The position numbers and the translations under genes were made by a program. 64,000 nucleotides of DNA, from the NCBI GenBank assembly GCA_027922465.2, contig BQMF02000001.1:3224001-3288000 (forward strand), read 5' to 3'. Shown in pieces: positions 25,760 through 37,278 of the stretch. Under the pieces are notes generated by a model that saw only the letters and a program-made list of their open reading frames with translations, was not told the origin of the DNA and made no database searches. Source of the DNA: Turritopsis dohrnii. Its lineage: Eukaryota > Cnidaria > Hydrozoa > Anthoathecata > Oceaniidae. Position 1 is the first letter of the stretch; the number at the start of each line of letters is the position of its first letter.

Positions 25760-26640
25760 TTAAAGTCCACACATAAAAGAAACGAAGATATTTTTTAGAA
25801 AGGCTTAAAAAATATCAGACATTTAATTTTAAAAACAAAAGCATATGTACCATTTCTCTCAAATTATTTAAAACTTTAAAGAAAAAGAATGATCACAGTA
25901 GAAGCATTTCAAGATTGTGATTAATTGCAGCTATAGATTTTCTTCTTCATCTTAAGTTTTGGAAGTGCGTGATTTCATTTAAAACCAATAAATACTGATC
26001 GAAGATCCTTTGAATCCTTTCCATTTTATGCTGTGAGTCTCTTCGACCGAAATGCATGGCACGGTGCTTAAGTTTCGTGTAATAGCACGCACGAAATTTC
26101 AGTTTGGACATCAGAAAAACCAAAGTCCATTTTAATGTATTTCTTACTTTTGCAGAAATCTAATTATTATATATTTCCCCATAGGGCGAAATGAAAGACT
26201 ACAAGACGCGTGAGAGATTTTGATTACAGCTTAATCTACCGAGTTACTTTTAACTACGTTACAGTTACTGATTTATTTTATATTTAAGGATCTTGATAAA
26301 ATGTTTGTTTCACGTTGTTTCTTCGTGAGTTGTGCTTTTCACTTTTTTCGTGGTTTTCGTAGAAGTGTCCTCTAGCATTTCTATAGCCTTTATGTGGTTT
26401 GTTCCCTTAGAGTTGGATTCGTTTTATTGATCGGTTGGATTAACGAGATTTATAGACAGAATTTTCACAGGTTTTTGTATTGATAATTTTTGGGATTTTT
26501 TTTATTTCCTTAGCAGTTGTTCAGTCACTTTAAATTCAGGCCTTAGAAAACTTTACATCGATATTGAAAGTTGTATAAGGAATTTTAAGACTTTAAATCT
26601 ACATGTCACAGGTTACGGTTGTGTGCTAATTCCAATTCTT
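25760..26640. other. Non-coding, nothing recognised
   Basis: AT-rich spacer between the Harbinger remnant and the BEL/Pao fragment. It could include the degraded 5' part of the retroelement, but no LTR pair was found. Confidence 0.4.
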
Positions 26641-27921
26641 AAGGCATAAATTCCTGACGACCTTAATATTATCATCGCCAGAAAATTCGGAGATGATATT
26701 TGGATCTTAGAATTGCTAATGAAGCATTTCCATGGCGAACTGAGAGCTCAAGAAAATTGTTGCTTTAGTGACCAGCTCAATCATGGTAGAAACAAAAGTC
26801 CACCTTACACAGCAAGTGGACTTTTCACTAGAAACGAAAGCACTAGGCTGTGTGTATTTTATAGAAAAGGAGCTCATAACAGTTCCCAATGCAGAACACT
26901 TACTAATCACGCTGTAAATGGGAAATTGTAAGAGAAAAACGTCTGTTTGGGTTTGGATCATAAAGCGAGAGAGTAGAGTCAAGTATAGCTGAAAAGACAT
27001 AACGTTGCACTTTGTAACTCAGGAGAAAAAAGTGACACAGAAAAGAAGTCGCCCTCTCTTGATTATCACCTTTGCTGTGCTCACACAATTCCAAAAGATC
27101 AAACAACAGAAGCATCATCCTGTCATAGTCATGTTAGTGGTGGTATTCTGTTGCAAACAGCTTTTTCTAAAGTCTCCAACACACAATGTAGTTGTAAAAC
27201 AGAAACCCGAATTCTTTTTTATAGTGGCAGTCAAAGATCTTATGTCACAGAGGAAGTGAAAAAAAAATGTGAATGCACCTACAATACGCACTGAAAGAGT
27301 TTTGATCAATACTTTCGGTGCTGCTAACAGTAGTGCAAAAAATCGTGACGTTGTGAGATTGAAGCTGAGGGGTGACAATGATGAAGTCATCATCATTGAA
27401 GCTTTGTGTGTGCCTCAAGTTTGTCGTCCTATTTTAGGACAAAAGATTTCTTTTGCAAAGAGGAACTATCCTCATTTTAAACATTTACGTCTGGCCGATG
27501 TCAATAATTACTCTGACAACCTACCTGTAGGGATTTTAGTAGGTATTGACAACTACCATAACTGCTTTCGGGGCAAAGTTAAAAAGGGAAGTTGTGGGCC
27601 AGTAGCCTGTAAAACGATTGGATTCTAAGTGGAAAAGTTGGTGATTTGAAAAAGAGTGAAACCCTTGCACACATTATGAAATATGCGGTTGAAGTTGATG
27701 ATTTGAGAGAAGATTTGAAAAGGTTTCGGGAGATTGAGAAGGTGAATATTGATGATTGTGTTATTGAAAAGTTTCAAGCAGATTTGAGTTTTAATGAACA
27801 GCAGTATGTTACGAGACTTCCGTTTCGTCCTTACCACTATGATTTAGCTGATAATTTTCTGGTGAGCAAAAAACGGCTAGAAAATCTAAAGCCAAAACTT
27901 GTAAGCAACGGTATAGGATAA
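26640..27921 (+). pseudogene. BEL/Pao retrotransposon fragment: gag end, protease, start of RT
   Basis: Successive plus-strand frames give a gag-like segment (KFGDDIWILELLMKHF, 26650-26760), a degenerate gag zinc knuckle (CVFYRKGAHNSSQC, 26850-26900), and a protease segment where the expected DSG reads YSG (SGSQRSYVTEEV, near 27220-27255). A DUF1758-type stretch (27269-27625) and a segment matching the region just before reverse transcriptase (27646-27921) follow. Frameshifts and stops separate them and the active-site Asp is lost, so it is dead. The rest of the polymerase is not adjacent. Confidence 0.75.
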
Positions 27922-28297
27922 TAAATAGGATAATAGACAGGACACATAGCTTAACAATCTGACATTCCGTCCAATGTTTATTTTCTCAATGGAATCTTGT
28001 AGATGAGACCTCAGACTACCAAAATCTGACAGGTGACTTTATTGGAAATGCCTGTATGTCACGTGATTGATGACGTCATTAAAAATTTTATCTTCTCAAA
28101 AGTCAAATTATTACGGTAGCAGCGTAAGCGAATACCGTATTAAAACACCCTTGGACTCCTACTACTACTACTACTACTACTCCGGCCCATAGTTAATAGA
28201 AGAGATGGTTCGGCATGTCGGCGAAATCAAAGGCTTTCAATATCGAAGCTGAAACTGCTTGTCACGTGACGTGAACCTGCACAAGTGTTTTTCCAAT

Positions 28298-28685
28298 ATG
28301 GAAGCGCAAGGGGAAAACAATTATTTTGATGGTGAATTAGATGAAATTGTGGGAGTATTTGATATCAAATTTCATGAAAGTAGTGATTCCTTTTCTGATG
28401 ATGTAAGTAGCAAGTAGTTTTTCACGAAAAAAGCCGCAAATATCGTGATTTTGTGACTGTTTCTGTTTACATCTTATGTCCTTTTTTTCGTATTCTTTTC
28501 ACTTGATTAAGTAAGAGTAGATCCGAAAGAGGCTCTCTTTTGATATTTCGCATTCCACGTACACGAACTAACTATTTTTTTAAGATGCAAATGGGTGAAT
28601 TCCAGTGTGACTTGTGTAACAAGAAATGCAAAAGTAAAGTTGGACTTGCTAGACATGTCCAGAAAAGTCATGTTCTCTTTGCTTA
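28298..28685 (+). CDS. Small C2H2 zinc-finger protein inside the P-like element
   Basis: Two exons, 28298-28402 and 28585-28685, join in phase 0 across a GTAAGT donor and a pyrimidine-rich TAAG acceptor to give 68 residues. The first half is acidic (MEAQGENNYFDGELDE). The second half has one classical finger, CDLCNKKCKSKVGLARHVQKSH in pattern C-x2-C-x12-H-x4-H, shown here for its spacing. It could be a DNA-binding accessory protein of the transposon or a captured finger. It is a prediction from splice signals only. Confidence 0.5.
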
Positions 28686-29149
28686 AAATTAAGAGCATGA
28701 TGCAAGAAACAATACAAATTTTAGCCAAAAGTGACTTGTATCCTCAAAATGTGACTAGTGTCTACCATAATTTAAATACAAACAATGAAATTCTTAAAAA
28801 AATAATAAACAGAGAGTGAACATGTTTAACAAGGGTGATTATGAAAAACTTTATTCATCAGTGACATATATTCCATATATATATTTAAATATGGCTATTA
28901 TCATGATAAGAATATAGCTGCACATGCTACTACCCTTCTCTTAATGAAATTATGTGACAGGGTATTGAAGGAATGCAATATGCAAAACAACCTGCTGGTG
29001 CTGATTCAAGCATGTGAAGGAAATTTTCCACCAGATTGCTGAAAACTGACACAGAAACTAATTCCAGGAGAACACTGTACCTTTGCACATCACAGTAATT
29101 ACTTGTAGTTTGCTTTAAGGCATCAATTACTTTCTTTCTAAATCCTGGC

Positions 29150-30175
29150 TTTGGTTTTATAAGTTTTTGTATTCTCTGAGAGTTCTGAGACTTGGTAATC
29201 TGAGTATATTGCTATTTCTCAACTCTTCATAGGTTGATGGTGATTTCGTGTCTAATGATAACAATATCGAATAATCATTGAGTGGTAGTGAGCACCATTT
29301 GCAGAGCGTTGAAAGAGTTTTTGTTGCTGTTGCCAAAATAACTTCACAAATGGCATGATTTGACATGATATTGGCAAGATCATCACTCAGTTCATGATCA
29401 ATAACAATGCTGGATCTTTATTATTTCTGACTCATATCGTCCTGAAGTTGTTTTTGAAGCTGATTGCATTTGAGTCGTTGTTGTTGCAAAGATAGTTTGA
29501 TGCGTGCTGGTGAAGTGAAAGATATTGGAGTTTAGCAGGTTATAGATTCTTCTTGGACCTACTATGAAGGACTTTGGTTCTGAAGGGTGATGCATTCATT
29601 TCACAACAACAACTTGGCTATCTGGTTTAATGAAATGTCACAAACATGTGTACGTGTGGTTAGGTTACACTCAAATGTGTAGCAGGATGAGTGCTTGGGG
29701 ATGGCATGCTGCAAAAGTTTAGCTATCAACAGTTTAGCATATACAATCCAAGTGTTTGAATGGTTTCTACCTGAAAATCATGTTATCTATAAGATGGCAA
29801 GATGATCAGTAAGAAAAATTTCCATCGAACATTTAATTGATTTGATTGAAAGTTTCAGAATTTGCACAGGTGTCAAAACAGCAGTTTTCAATTCTAAACT
29901 TTTGCAGCATGTCATCCCAAAACACTCATCATGCTACACTGAAGCAAGTGAGAACCAACCATAACACCTTTTGAGTGTAACCAAACAATAATTGTTATTT
30001 GGTACTTTGGAATTAGTGTGTCCAGGCTTAATTTAAATAGTATGGTTTTATCTCCATTCAAGCTAATTTGCCAGTTTGTTGAGCATTGTAAACTAGAGAT
30101 TTTATTAATTACATCGTCAATACTTTCATAGCATATATTTGTTTTTGTTGTTTTTTTGTTGTTTTTTTCTCTCAT
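29150..30175 (-). pseudogene. Broken P-element-like (THAP9-type) transposase remnant
   Basis: Minus-strand pieces read in order NWQISLNGDKTILFKLS and IPKYQITI (30175-29912), then NHAICEVILATATKT and LRNSNILRLPSLRTLREY (29366-29157). The family continuation KPKPGFRKK follows in another frame just beyond 29157. The LPSxRTLRxY motif and its surroundings are typical of P-like transposases in invertebrates. Stops and frameshifts make it non-functional. The THAP finger and RNase H-like catalytic core were not found. Confidence 0.55.
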
Positions 30176-31520
30176 ATCTAAGTGCTTTAGTTTTCATGAA
30201 TGATTTTATCTTCCGATCGTTTGGTTCAGCTTCTTTCCAACATACAATTTTCCAGGAAATAAACAAATCCATTGAAAAAATAAAATTATAGATTTAATTT
30301 TATTTTTTCCTCTTTCATAACTATTGTATTTTAAAGTTCCTGTTTCATCATATTATGTACGCTTAATATTTAAAGAAAAACAGATTACGCAATTATTCAT
30401 GTTTGTAGTATTTCAAAGTCCATATATTTTTCGTATACTAGGATTCCATGAAGGAGAAATGTTGTTTTTTGGTTAGTAAGATTTTATTTTTATACTCATT
30501 TCATTGCTATGAAATTTTACATGTGCAGGTTCACGATTAATTCTATTCAAATAAATCATACAAAAACATAATTCAATAGGCTTTTATTAAATTAAACAAA
30601 GTCTCCTAACCATCTCTCTTCTATTAACTATGTCCGGCCGAAACGGCAGTTTTTAGCCTACGATTTAGAGTATGCGAGTCCGCACTAAAAACTCAATATA
30701 CATTCTAATGAACGAACGCAGCCTTTTGAATTTTCGAAGGTTTTCAATCACATACATTTAAAATACGTTTTCTTTGATATATTTTATCACTTAATTGATG
30801 AAGGAATGGATATTAATCAAATAGGTCTACATAAAACTGGGACTTTTAGTTACTTTTATGGTACTGAATCAATGAACTTTGGCACTTGAAAATAGATATG
30901 TTTTTCGTGTCAGTAAAGCACAGATCAGACTTTCTTATTACTTTCTACGTTTGTTAGCTATCGGTTCTGTCTTTGAACATCAAGGTTTTCAAAAATCGAG
31001 TTAAAAAAAGGCAGTTATCTGTTTGAATTCATTTTCGGTTTCAAAAAATTATAATTCAAAACATACATTTTTTTTTTCGAAGAAACGCGTTTTTTTTTCT
31101 ACATAAGCTCTTATAAAAAAAACGTACGTTATAAACAGCTCATGCATGTATAATTCTTTTCTCTTCTAATAAGTTAAATTGCTGGTGTGTTGCGATTAGA
31201 CTCTATTTACACGAGTCAGTAATTGTAAACATTATAATATCGTTTATGCCTGTTTTCCGCCAGTAAAGGCCCATTTCCACTCAGGAAAATTTTCCGCCGA
31301 ACGGAAAATTTTCCTGTCATACGCATGCGCAGTTGCAAAATAGATCTTTCCGAGCGTTTTCCAGGCTGTCCAGATTGGAAAAAAAAGAAGTTGAAAATTT
31401 TCAACTTTCATATTTTTCCGCTGGAAAATATTTGCGAGAGCCAATCATAACAGGGGAATTTTAAAAAATGGTAGACGAAGTAATAAGACATTTCACAGAA
31501 ACAATATTGCTGGCACGGGC

Positions 31521-32551
31521 ATGGGTGAAGAAGAAAACTGTCAACAACAAATAGAAAACACTTCTGCTGTTTCCATCATTAGTTCTGCTGGGAACAGCAA
31601 TAAAAAGGTTGATGATTCTGTGCACGCAAAGTTGGTAGACATTATGCAAGAATATTCTTGCATATGGAAACTTACAAGCATTGAATACAAAGACAGAGAT
31701 AAGAAAGCAAGATCGTGGGAAGAGATATCGAAAAGGCTTGGTGTATTTGATGGTATGATTCTTTTATTATTTTTGTTTTTGTTATTGTTTTCTTTATGAG
31801 TGGGGGATGTGGACTCGACAAATGCATTCCTTCATATAATTTACTGTTTATGCATAAATTTATTCCCAAAATATCTGAGATTTGGAGATTCAGGTTTTAA
31901 GTTTAAAGTTCTTTTATATTGTCATTTAAATATCTAGTTTTGTTATTATTGCCCAGGATACAAATTCTGTTAATTGTTTATGTGATAAGTAAGCAAGTAT
32001 GTAAGGAAGTAAGTAATTAAATGTATTTATTGATCAAAACCAATCAATCAATCTCCTTCTCTATAGTGGAATACCTGAAGAAAGAGTGGGAAAAACTCAA
32101 AGATAATTATAGGAAATGCTTGCAGCGAAGAGATCAAAGTACTCGTTCTGGTGCAGCATCAAAAAGACTACCAACATGTAATTTTTTCAAAGAACTAGAA
32201 TTTTTGAGAGATGTTTGCAGCACAGGAAAAACCAGCTCAAACCTACCTTATAGTATTATTGACAATATTAATAATGATGTGGAGTTAGATGAAGAAGAAT
32301 CATTACCAGAAAGTGAAACCGTATCACGAAAACCTAACAAAAAACAACGTAAGAGAAAGGAAGATCTAAAAACAAGTGTAGACTCACTGCTCTATGATGC
32401 CCTTACCAAATCAGATGATGAAAAAAAGGAGGATCCAGATTCATTATTCCTGCTTAGTTATGCTAATGCATTAAAATCTTTCCCTCCAAGAAAAAAACAA
32501 TACGTCAAATTGAAAATAAGTGAACTTTTTTATGAAAACACTGATGAGTAA
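31521..32551 (+). CDS. MADF-domain (Myb/SANT-like) accessory protein of the Harbinger element
   Basis: Exons 31521-31752 and 32067-32551 join in phase 1 across GTATGA and CTATAG. The MADF/Myb-like domain spans the junction: KLVDIMQEYSCIWKLTS, then RSWEEISKRLGVFD, then EYLKKEWEKLKDNYRKCLQRR. The C-terminal part has a basic stretch (KPNKKQRKRK, a likely nuclear signal) and a BESS-like end (PPRKKQYVKLKISEL). In PIF/Harbinger systems this second protein binds the subterminal DNA and carries the transposase into the nucleus. About 238 residues; no damage seen. Confidence 0.85.
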
Positions 32552-32675
32552 CTATAGTACGTAAAGTATCAAGTCTTCTTTTGAAGAGAACTGTTTATTC
32601 TGACAAATAATATATATAACTTTATATGCTTATAAATAGATGTCAGACAGTCTTACAGTAAAAATATATTTTCAA

Positions 32676-33950
32676 CTACAAATCTTTTGTACTGTTGATT
32701 AGGTCCCATTGCCAAGGCACAGAACCAGCATCTGAATTGAAGTATTCACTAAATTGATCTCTGACGTCACTGGCTGTCTTCGAATAATTATTAGAGCCTT
32801 GATTAGCAATTGAAGATAATCCAGTAAAACCTTCAGTCTCTTCTCGCCAATCACCAAGTCTTGTGCCATTTGAGGTTTCCATATCTGTGTGACCTGGAGG
32901 ACAATATGTTGGTGATTCGTGCTTCATTAAGTAATTGTGCAACACCACTACTGCCTTTGTAATATGTACAACAGTTTCAGATTTTCTGATGATAGGTCGA
33001 CGAAAAATTCTAAACCTTGAAGCGCAAATGCCAAAACAGTTTTCAATTACTCTTCGTGCTCTAGAAAGCCTATAGTTGAATATTCTCTTCTTCGTATCTA
33101 GGTTCTGTCTGGCATAAGGTTTCAGCATATATTTTTTTAAAGCAAATGCCTCATCAGCAACAAACACGTAAGGAAGCTTTTTCTTAGTATGAGGGAGAAC
33201 AGTCTCATCAGGTATTTGAAGCTTTCCTTGATTAGTAGCCATGCCCATTAAACTATTTGAGTACACCCCTCCGTCACTGTTTCTCCCAGTATCTCCAATA
33301 TCAACGATTACGAATTCGTAGGTTGCATTGCAAATTGCCAACAACACTATGCTGTGGCTCTTTTTGTAATTGAAGAAAGTCGAACCGGAACCAGCAGGAG
33401 CTTGCATTACGACATGTTTGCCGTCGATTGCTCCCAAGCAATTTGGAAAATTCCATTGTTCTTCAAACTTTTTTGAAATTGCTCTCCACTCAGAATTGCT
33501 ATTGGGACAAGTCATGTAACCTTTACTTATTAGAACTGTCCATATAACACTGCATGTTTCAGCAATGATTCGAGTACTTGATGTGGGGCTGATTCGGTAG
33601 CTGCTAGCAATTGAAATCTGAGCATCTCCAGTAACCAGATACCTTAGAGTTAAGCACAATCGTTCAGCAGCGCAAATGGCTTCTCTCCTCAAAGAACATT
33701 TCGTAATGAAAGGAGCTACTAGAGACAGCAAGTGTTCAAACCGAGATGGTGACATGCGAAATTGTTTGAAAAAGTATTCATGGTCAAACAAATACATCTC
33801 TTTGAGCAACACATGATATTGTCCTTTAGTTTTTCGTTCAGAGAAAATCTTTCGAACCCACCAACGTTTATTTTTGTACATGTTACCATGCGCATTCAAT
33901 CTTCGTTTCAAAAGTATAAGCAGCAACAATCGCTTGTTCAATGCCGCCAT
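32676..33950 (-). CDS. HARBI1-like DDE transposase of the Harbinger element
   Basis: Open frame of 424 residues in the usual length range. The N-terminus has the WWVRKIFSERK and RMSPSRFEHLL motifs of the family. The nuclease core follows, with likely catalytic residues D176 (GAIDGKHV), D266 (VADEAFAL) and E303 (RVIENCFG), a D-x36-E spacing. It cuts at the element ends and favours TWA targets, in line with the TAA duplication here. It faces the MADF gene and the two stop codons are only about 120 bp apart. No frameshift or stop is seen. Confidence 0.92.
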   Translation of the reverse strand: MAALNKRLLLLILLKRRLNAHGNMYKNKRWWVRKIFSERKTKGQYHVLLKEMYLFDHEYFFKQFRMSPSRFEHLLSLVAPFITKCSLRREAICAAERLCLTLRYLVTGDAQISIASSYRISPTSSTRIIAETCSVIWTVLISKGYMTCPNSNSEWRAISKKFEEQWNFPNCLGAIDGKHVVMQAPAGSGSTFFNYKKSHSIVLLAICNATYEFVIVDIGDTGRNSDGGVYSNSLMGMATNQGKLQIPDETVLPHTKKKLPYVFVADEAFALKKYMLKPYARQNLDTKKRIFNYRLSRARRVIENCFGICASRFRIFRRPIIRKSETVVHITKAVVVLHNYLMKHESPTYCPPGHTDMETSNGTRLGDWREETEGFTGLSSIANQGSNNYSKTASDVRDQFSEYFNSDAGSVPWQWDLINSTKDL

Positions 33951-34431
33951 GTTCGTTTATGTTTTTGGACGCTAAGTGGAAATCGATCTTGGAAAATTTC
34001 CGTAGGAACATTTTCCGTTCCGCGGAAAATATTCCTGAGTGGAAATGGGCCTTAAGATATCTCAAGAAATAACGTTTACAGAACGTTTAAGAACTTTAAG
34101 TAAAATTTCAAATTTAAAAGTATTCTTGTGGCAAGTACTTTTGCTGCTACCGTTTTGCGCCATCTGGCTCTTGTTATATATCAATCGAAATATATTGTAA
34201 AATGGAACAAAAATTGCGTAAAAACGTATACCTGAAAATTTATTCCTGAGCTTTTATAGGTCCTTGAAAATATTGATGACGTCATAGAAAAGGACCTGAA
34301 AAAATCTTGCAAAATAATTTAATTCGCTAATTATCGATTATTTGTGACATATAACCTCTCAATTTTGTTCAGAATTTGATTTTTGATCTTTTCCACATAA
34401 GTAAATTCACTGAGCAAAAGATACTGACTTA

Positions 34432-35208
34432 AGGCTGAAATACACTATCATTTTTCAATGATCATTTTTCAATGATACATTCCAATGACATTGGAAATTA
34501 AAAATTTTGGCGCGAATACACTACCATTGAAAATTACAAACATGGACTCTGAGGAAGAAACAGCAGCTGCTGTCGTTATCAAAAAAGAAAGTTGAACGCA
34601 GAAAATCAAAAGAAAGAAGTGCATGGGTAAAGGCATGGCTATATAGACGAAATAAACTTGGCATCTATAATACCCTCATGCATGAACTACGAGTGGGGGA
34701 AATCGCAGAATATACGAGATTTTTAAGAATGCCACCGAGTATTTTCGATGAGCTGCTTCATCTCATAGACGTTCATATTACGAAAACAACACGAGACCCA
34801 ATCCCTGTTCAACTTAAAGCACATTGTCCCAGTTCATCCCTGAATTTTGCGAAGCCGTTTACATGCGATTAAAACTTGGTTGACTCCTCCAAATTTCAAT
34901 AAATGTTTCAGTTGCTTCTCACGTCGTCATTTTCGCGTGTAAAAGTCTTCAAAATGTTGTTTTCGTTTATGTTAGCGTCTAAAATCACATCGCGTGAACC
35001 GAACACGTGCGCGAAAACAATAGATTCGATTCGAAACAATAGAAAAAAAATGACATTGAAAAATTAAAAGTTGAACATGTTCAACTTATCATTTTTCAAT
35101 GTCATTGAAAATTAGAGTGTAAAAAATGACATTTTTTTCTGAATACACTGTCATTTTTCAATGATCATTGAAAAATGATCATTGAAAAATGATAGTGTAT
35201 TTCAGCCT
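34432..35208. mobile_element. 777-bp Harbinger-type MITE with truncated transposase
   Basis: TIRs AGGCTGAAATACACTATCAT and its inverse are flanked by TTA on both sides. Subterminal copies of CATTTTTCAATGAT make long inverted arrays. A fragment at about 34580-34800 (SAWVKAWLYRRNKLG, RFLRMPPSIFDELLHLI) is the N-terminus of a Harbinger transposase; the catalytic part is missing. The termini differ from those of the full-length element just to the left. Confidence 0.85.
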
Positions 35209-35421
35209 TTAAGCATTTTGATAATATATGTTGAATGATTAAATGTGGAGATAAATATATAAAGTAAACTCTATGGTTCACAAAAACTTTCGTCGCTATC
35301 AATATCGCTGGTGTCGTTGTCAAAATACATCATATTGAAATTGATCTATTCTTCGGTTAATTCGTCGTTGTATTCAATAGATCTTGTGTTAATTTTACAA
35401 CGGGCTCTTTTGTGTTGAAAG

Positions 35422-37278
35422 ATGATTTTGGGTCTGTTTGAGATGCACGGCTTTTGCGATTCCTCAAAAGATGTTTATGGTACTGTCATTTATTTGAGAA
35501 ATTTAACTAAATCTGGTGGTTGCTATGGTAGATTCCTTTGTGCTAAGAGTAAAGTTGCACCTATGAAAACATTGTCTATTCCTCGTTTGGAGTTGCTTGG
35601 TTGTGAGTTGCTAACAAACTTGGTCCAAGATGTTAAGTTGTCTTTAAGTGACAGGCAAGAGCTTAGTCGTATTCAGTGTTGGACGGACTCTCAAGTAACT
35701 TTGCATTGGATCAAAGGCAAGGGGACAGTTTGAAAACCTTGGGTAGAGAATCGGGTGGGGAAGATAAGGAAAGTTCTGTTCGATGAATTTTGGAGTCATG
35801 TCCGTGGTGAGTTGAACCCTGCAGATATACTTACTAGATGGATCAGGGATCGATTTGATGAAAAGGTTTGGAAATTATGGTCCTAGTTTTTGAATCTGAG
35901 GAATTATGATGTTGTTGAATCTTTTGACAATGAATATGTTAGCGCTGCCGTACAGGAATGCAAAAAAGGTCTTTCTTCTCCTTCTTCTACTTGTATTTTT
36001 TATCGGTAACTGAATGAGGACCAAGTAATCATTATCATAAAAGCAAACATTGAATATCATTAAGAAACGTGAATTGAAATTAGCGAAATGTTTTATTTAC
36101 ATTTTTTTCCCATTTTTTTCTTTGGTACTAATCCATTGCGTATGATGATTTCACAATAGTCTTCTCTACGTAATGAGCACCTGCGTATGTTCAACGGTTA
36201 CGGTAAATTCATTACTTTTCCGTCGTGGAATGTACACGGCGGATTGGTATCTGCAACACAGTCCGTTATTTCATGATCTCCTTGAATTTCCCAATCACCT
36301 GGTTCACACCGTCGCCGTAGAATCACAGTTGCGTAAGCTCTTTAATCGCCTGCGAAAGAAGTCCGTACCCGTTGACGATACGATCACTGCTGAAGAATAC
36401 GACAACGCCTTGGTTATTTGGATACGTTCAGATCAGATCGAGTTACAAAAGAAAGAAAATTTTCCCAAGCTGAACCCATCGTTGCAGTTGTTTTTAGACA
36501 ATTGTGGAATTTTGAGATTGCGTGGACGCTTTGGAAGTTCAAATCTCAAGCCATTTTACCAAACTTTTAATTTCTAATTTTGGAATACATCACAAGATCC
36601 TTCATCAAGGAGTACGAGTACACTCAGCCACTTGCATGCAAAATTTTGGATCACAAGCGGAAAGAAGACCGTCAAAATCATTATCAAGAAGTGCGTCGTT
36701 TGCAGGAAGTGCCAAAAAAGACCGCTGACGAATCCATCACCGACAGTCTTACCAAGTTTTCGAACAGACTGTGGACATGCTTTTCAATACGTTGGCTTAG
36801 GGCCATTATTTCTTAAAGACAGTTCTAAGTGCTATATCCTACCATTGATCAGTGCCACTAGTCGAGCAGTACATTTGGAGCTGACTCCAGATATGGGGAT
36901 TCCAGCGTTCCTGAGGGTTACCAACGTTTCTCCGCGAGGAGAGGTACTCCAGACAAAATCATTTCCGACAATCTCAAGACATTCCGATCAAAAGTTAAAG
37001 TCTTCATGGCGAATCGATGTGTAAAGCAACACTTTATCCTCCCAGCCTCTCCCTGGTGGGGTGGATTCTACGAACGCTTAGTACGAATCGTCAAAATCAC
37101 ACTACGGAAAGTGCTTAGGAAGAAAATTCTCGATGAGATCCTCACTCCAAATCATGTAATCTATGTCCGTAACATATCGATCACTAAACAGCAGCAAACC
37201 GAGCCGGAAGAAATCACTTTAACAAAGAGAAGTCTTTACATTTTGACGACGGTTAAACATTTTTGGAATCGTTTTTGA
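35422..37278 (+). pseudogene. BEL/Pao retrotransposon fragment: RNase H to integrase
   Basis: Plus-strand pieces in several frames give the RNase H-like part (TLSIPRLELLGCELL, WTDSQVTLHWIKG; 35422-35730), the following ELNPADILTR segment (35810-35840), the linker typical of these elements (36200-36550), the integrase zinc region (VVCRKCQKRP, 36690) and the integrase core end (SPWWGGFYERLVR, 37050-37085). At least four stops or frameshifts break it. It could be the other half of the 26640 fragment, but the reverse transcriptase between them is absent. No LTR seen. Confidence 0.75.

Larger units (their letters stand above)
28190..30632. mobile_element. 2.44-kb P-like transposon with CATAG termini, inserted in repeat A
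   Basis: TIRs begin CATAGTTAATAGAAGAG and are inverted at the right end with a 2-bp indel. The 7-bp duplication TCCGGCC flanks both sides (28183-28189 and 30633-30639), and copy 2 of repeat A shows the single-copy empty site (tccggccgaa). It carries a small C2H2 zinc-finger gene on the plus strand and a broken P-like transposase on the minus strand. The GC-rich palindromic target resembles the known P-element target preference. Confidence 0.8.
31267..34052. mobile_element. Complete 2786-bp PIF/Harbinger transposon
   Basis: TIRs of about 48 bp start AGGCCCATTTCCACTCAGGA and differ at about four positions. TAA flanks both ends (31264-31266 and 34053-34055). Copy 2 of repeat A has the unoccupied site (ccagTGAgatatc), which dates the insertion after that repeat spread. 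It has the two canonical genes in convergent orientation: a MADF/Myb-like protein (plus) and a HARBI1-like DDE transposase (minus). Both are open, so it may be autonomous or very recently so. Confidence 0.93.
28108..34175. mobile_element. Dispersed repeat A, copy 1, split by two nested transposons
   Basis: Starts TTATTACGGTAGCAGCG and ends TTGCGCCATCTGGCTCTTGTT, as does copy 2 at 57761-59152. After removing the P-like insertion (28190-30632) and the Harbinger insertion (31267-34052) about 0.8 kb remains, collinear with copy 2. It includes a CTA microsatellite, a tccggccgaa block and the sequence around gaacgcagcct. The ends share ACGGTAGCAGC in inverted orientation. No coding capacity or target duplication is visible, so the class is undetermined. 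Confidence 0.8.

Noticed and set aside
26640..37278. The two BEL/Pao fragments as one element split by the nested transposons
   Set aside because: The reverse-transcriptase core is missing from both sides of the intervening DNA and no LTRs were found, so a single interrupted copy is not supported.
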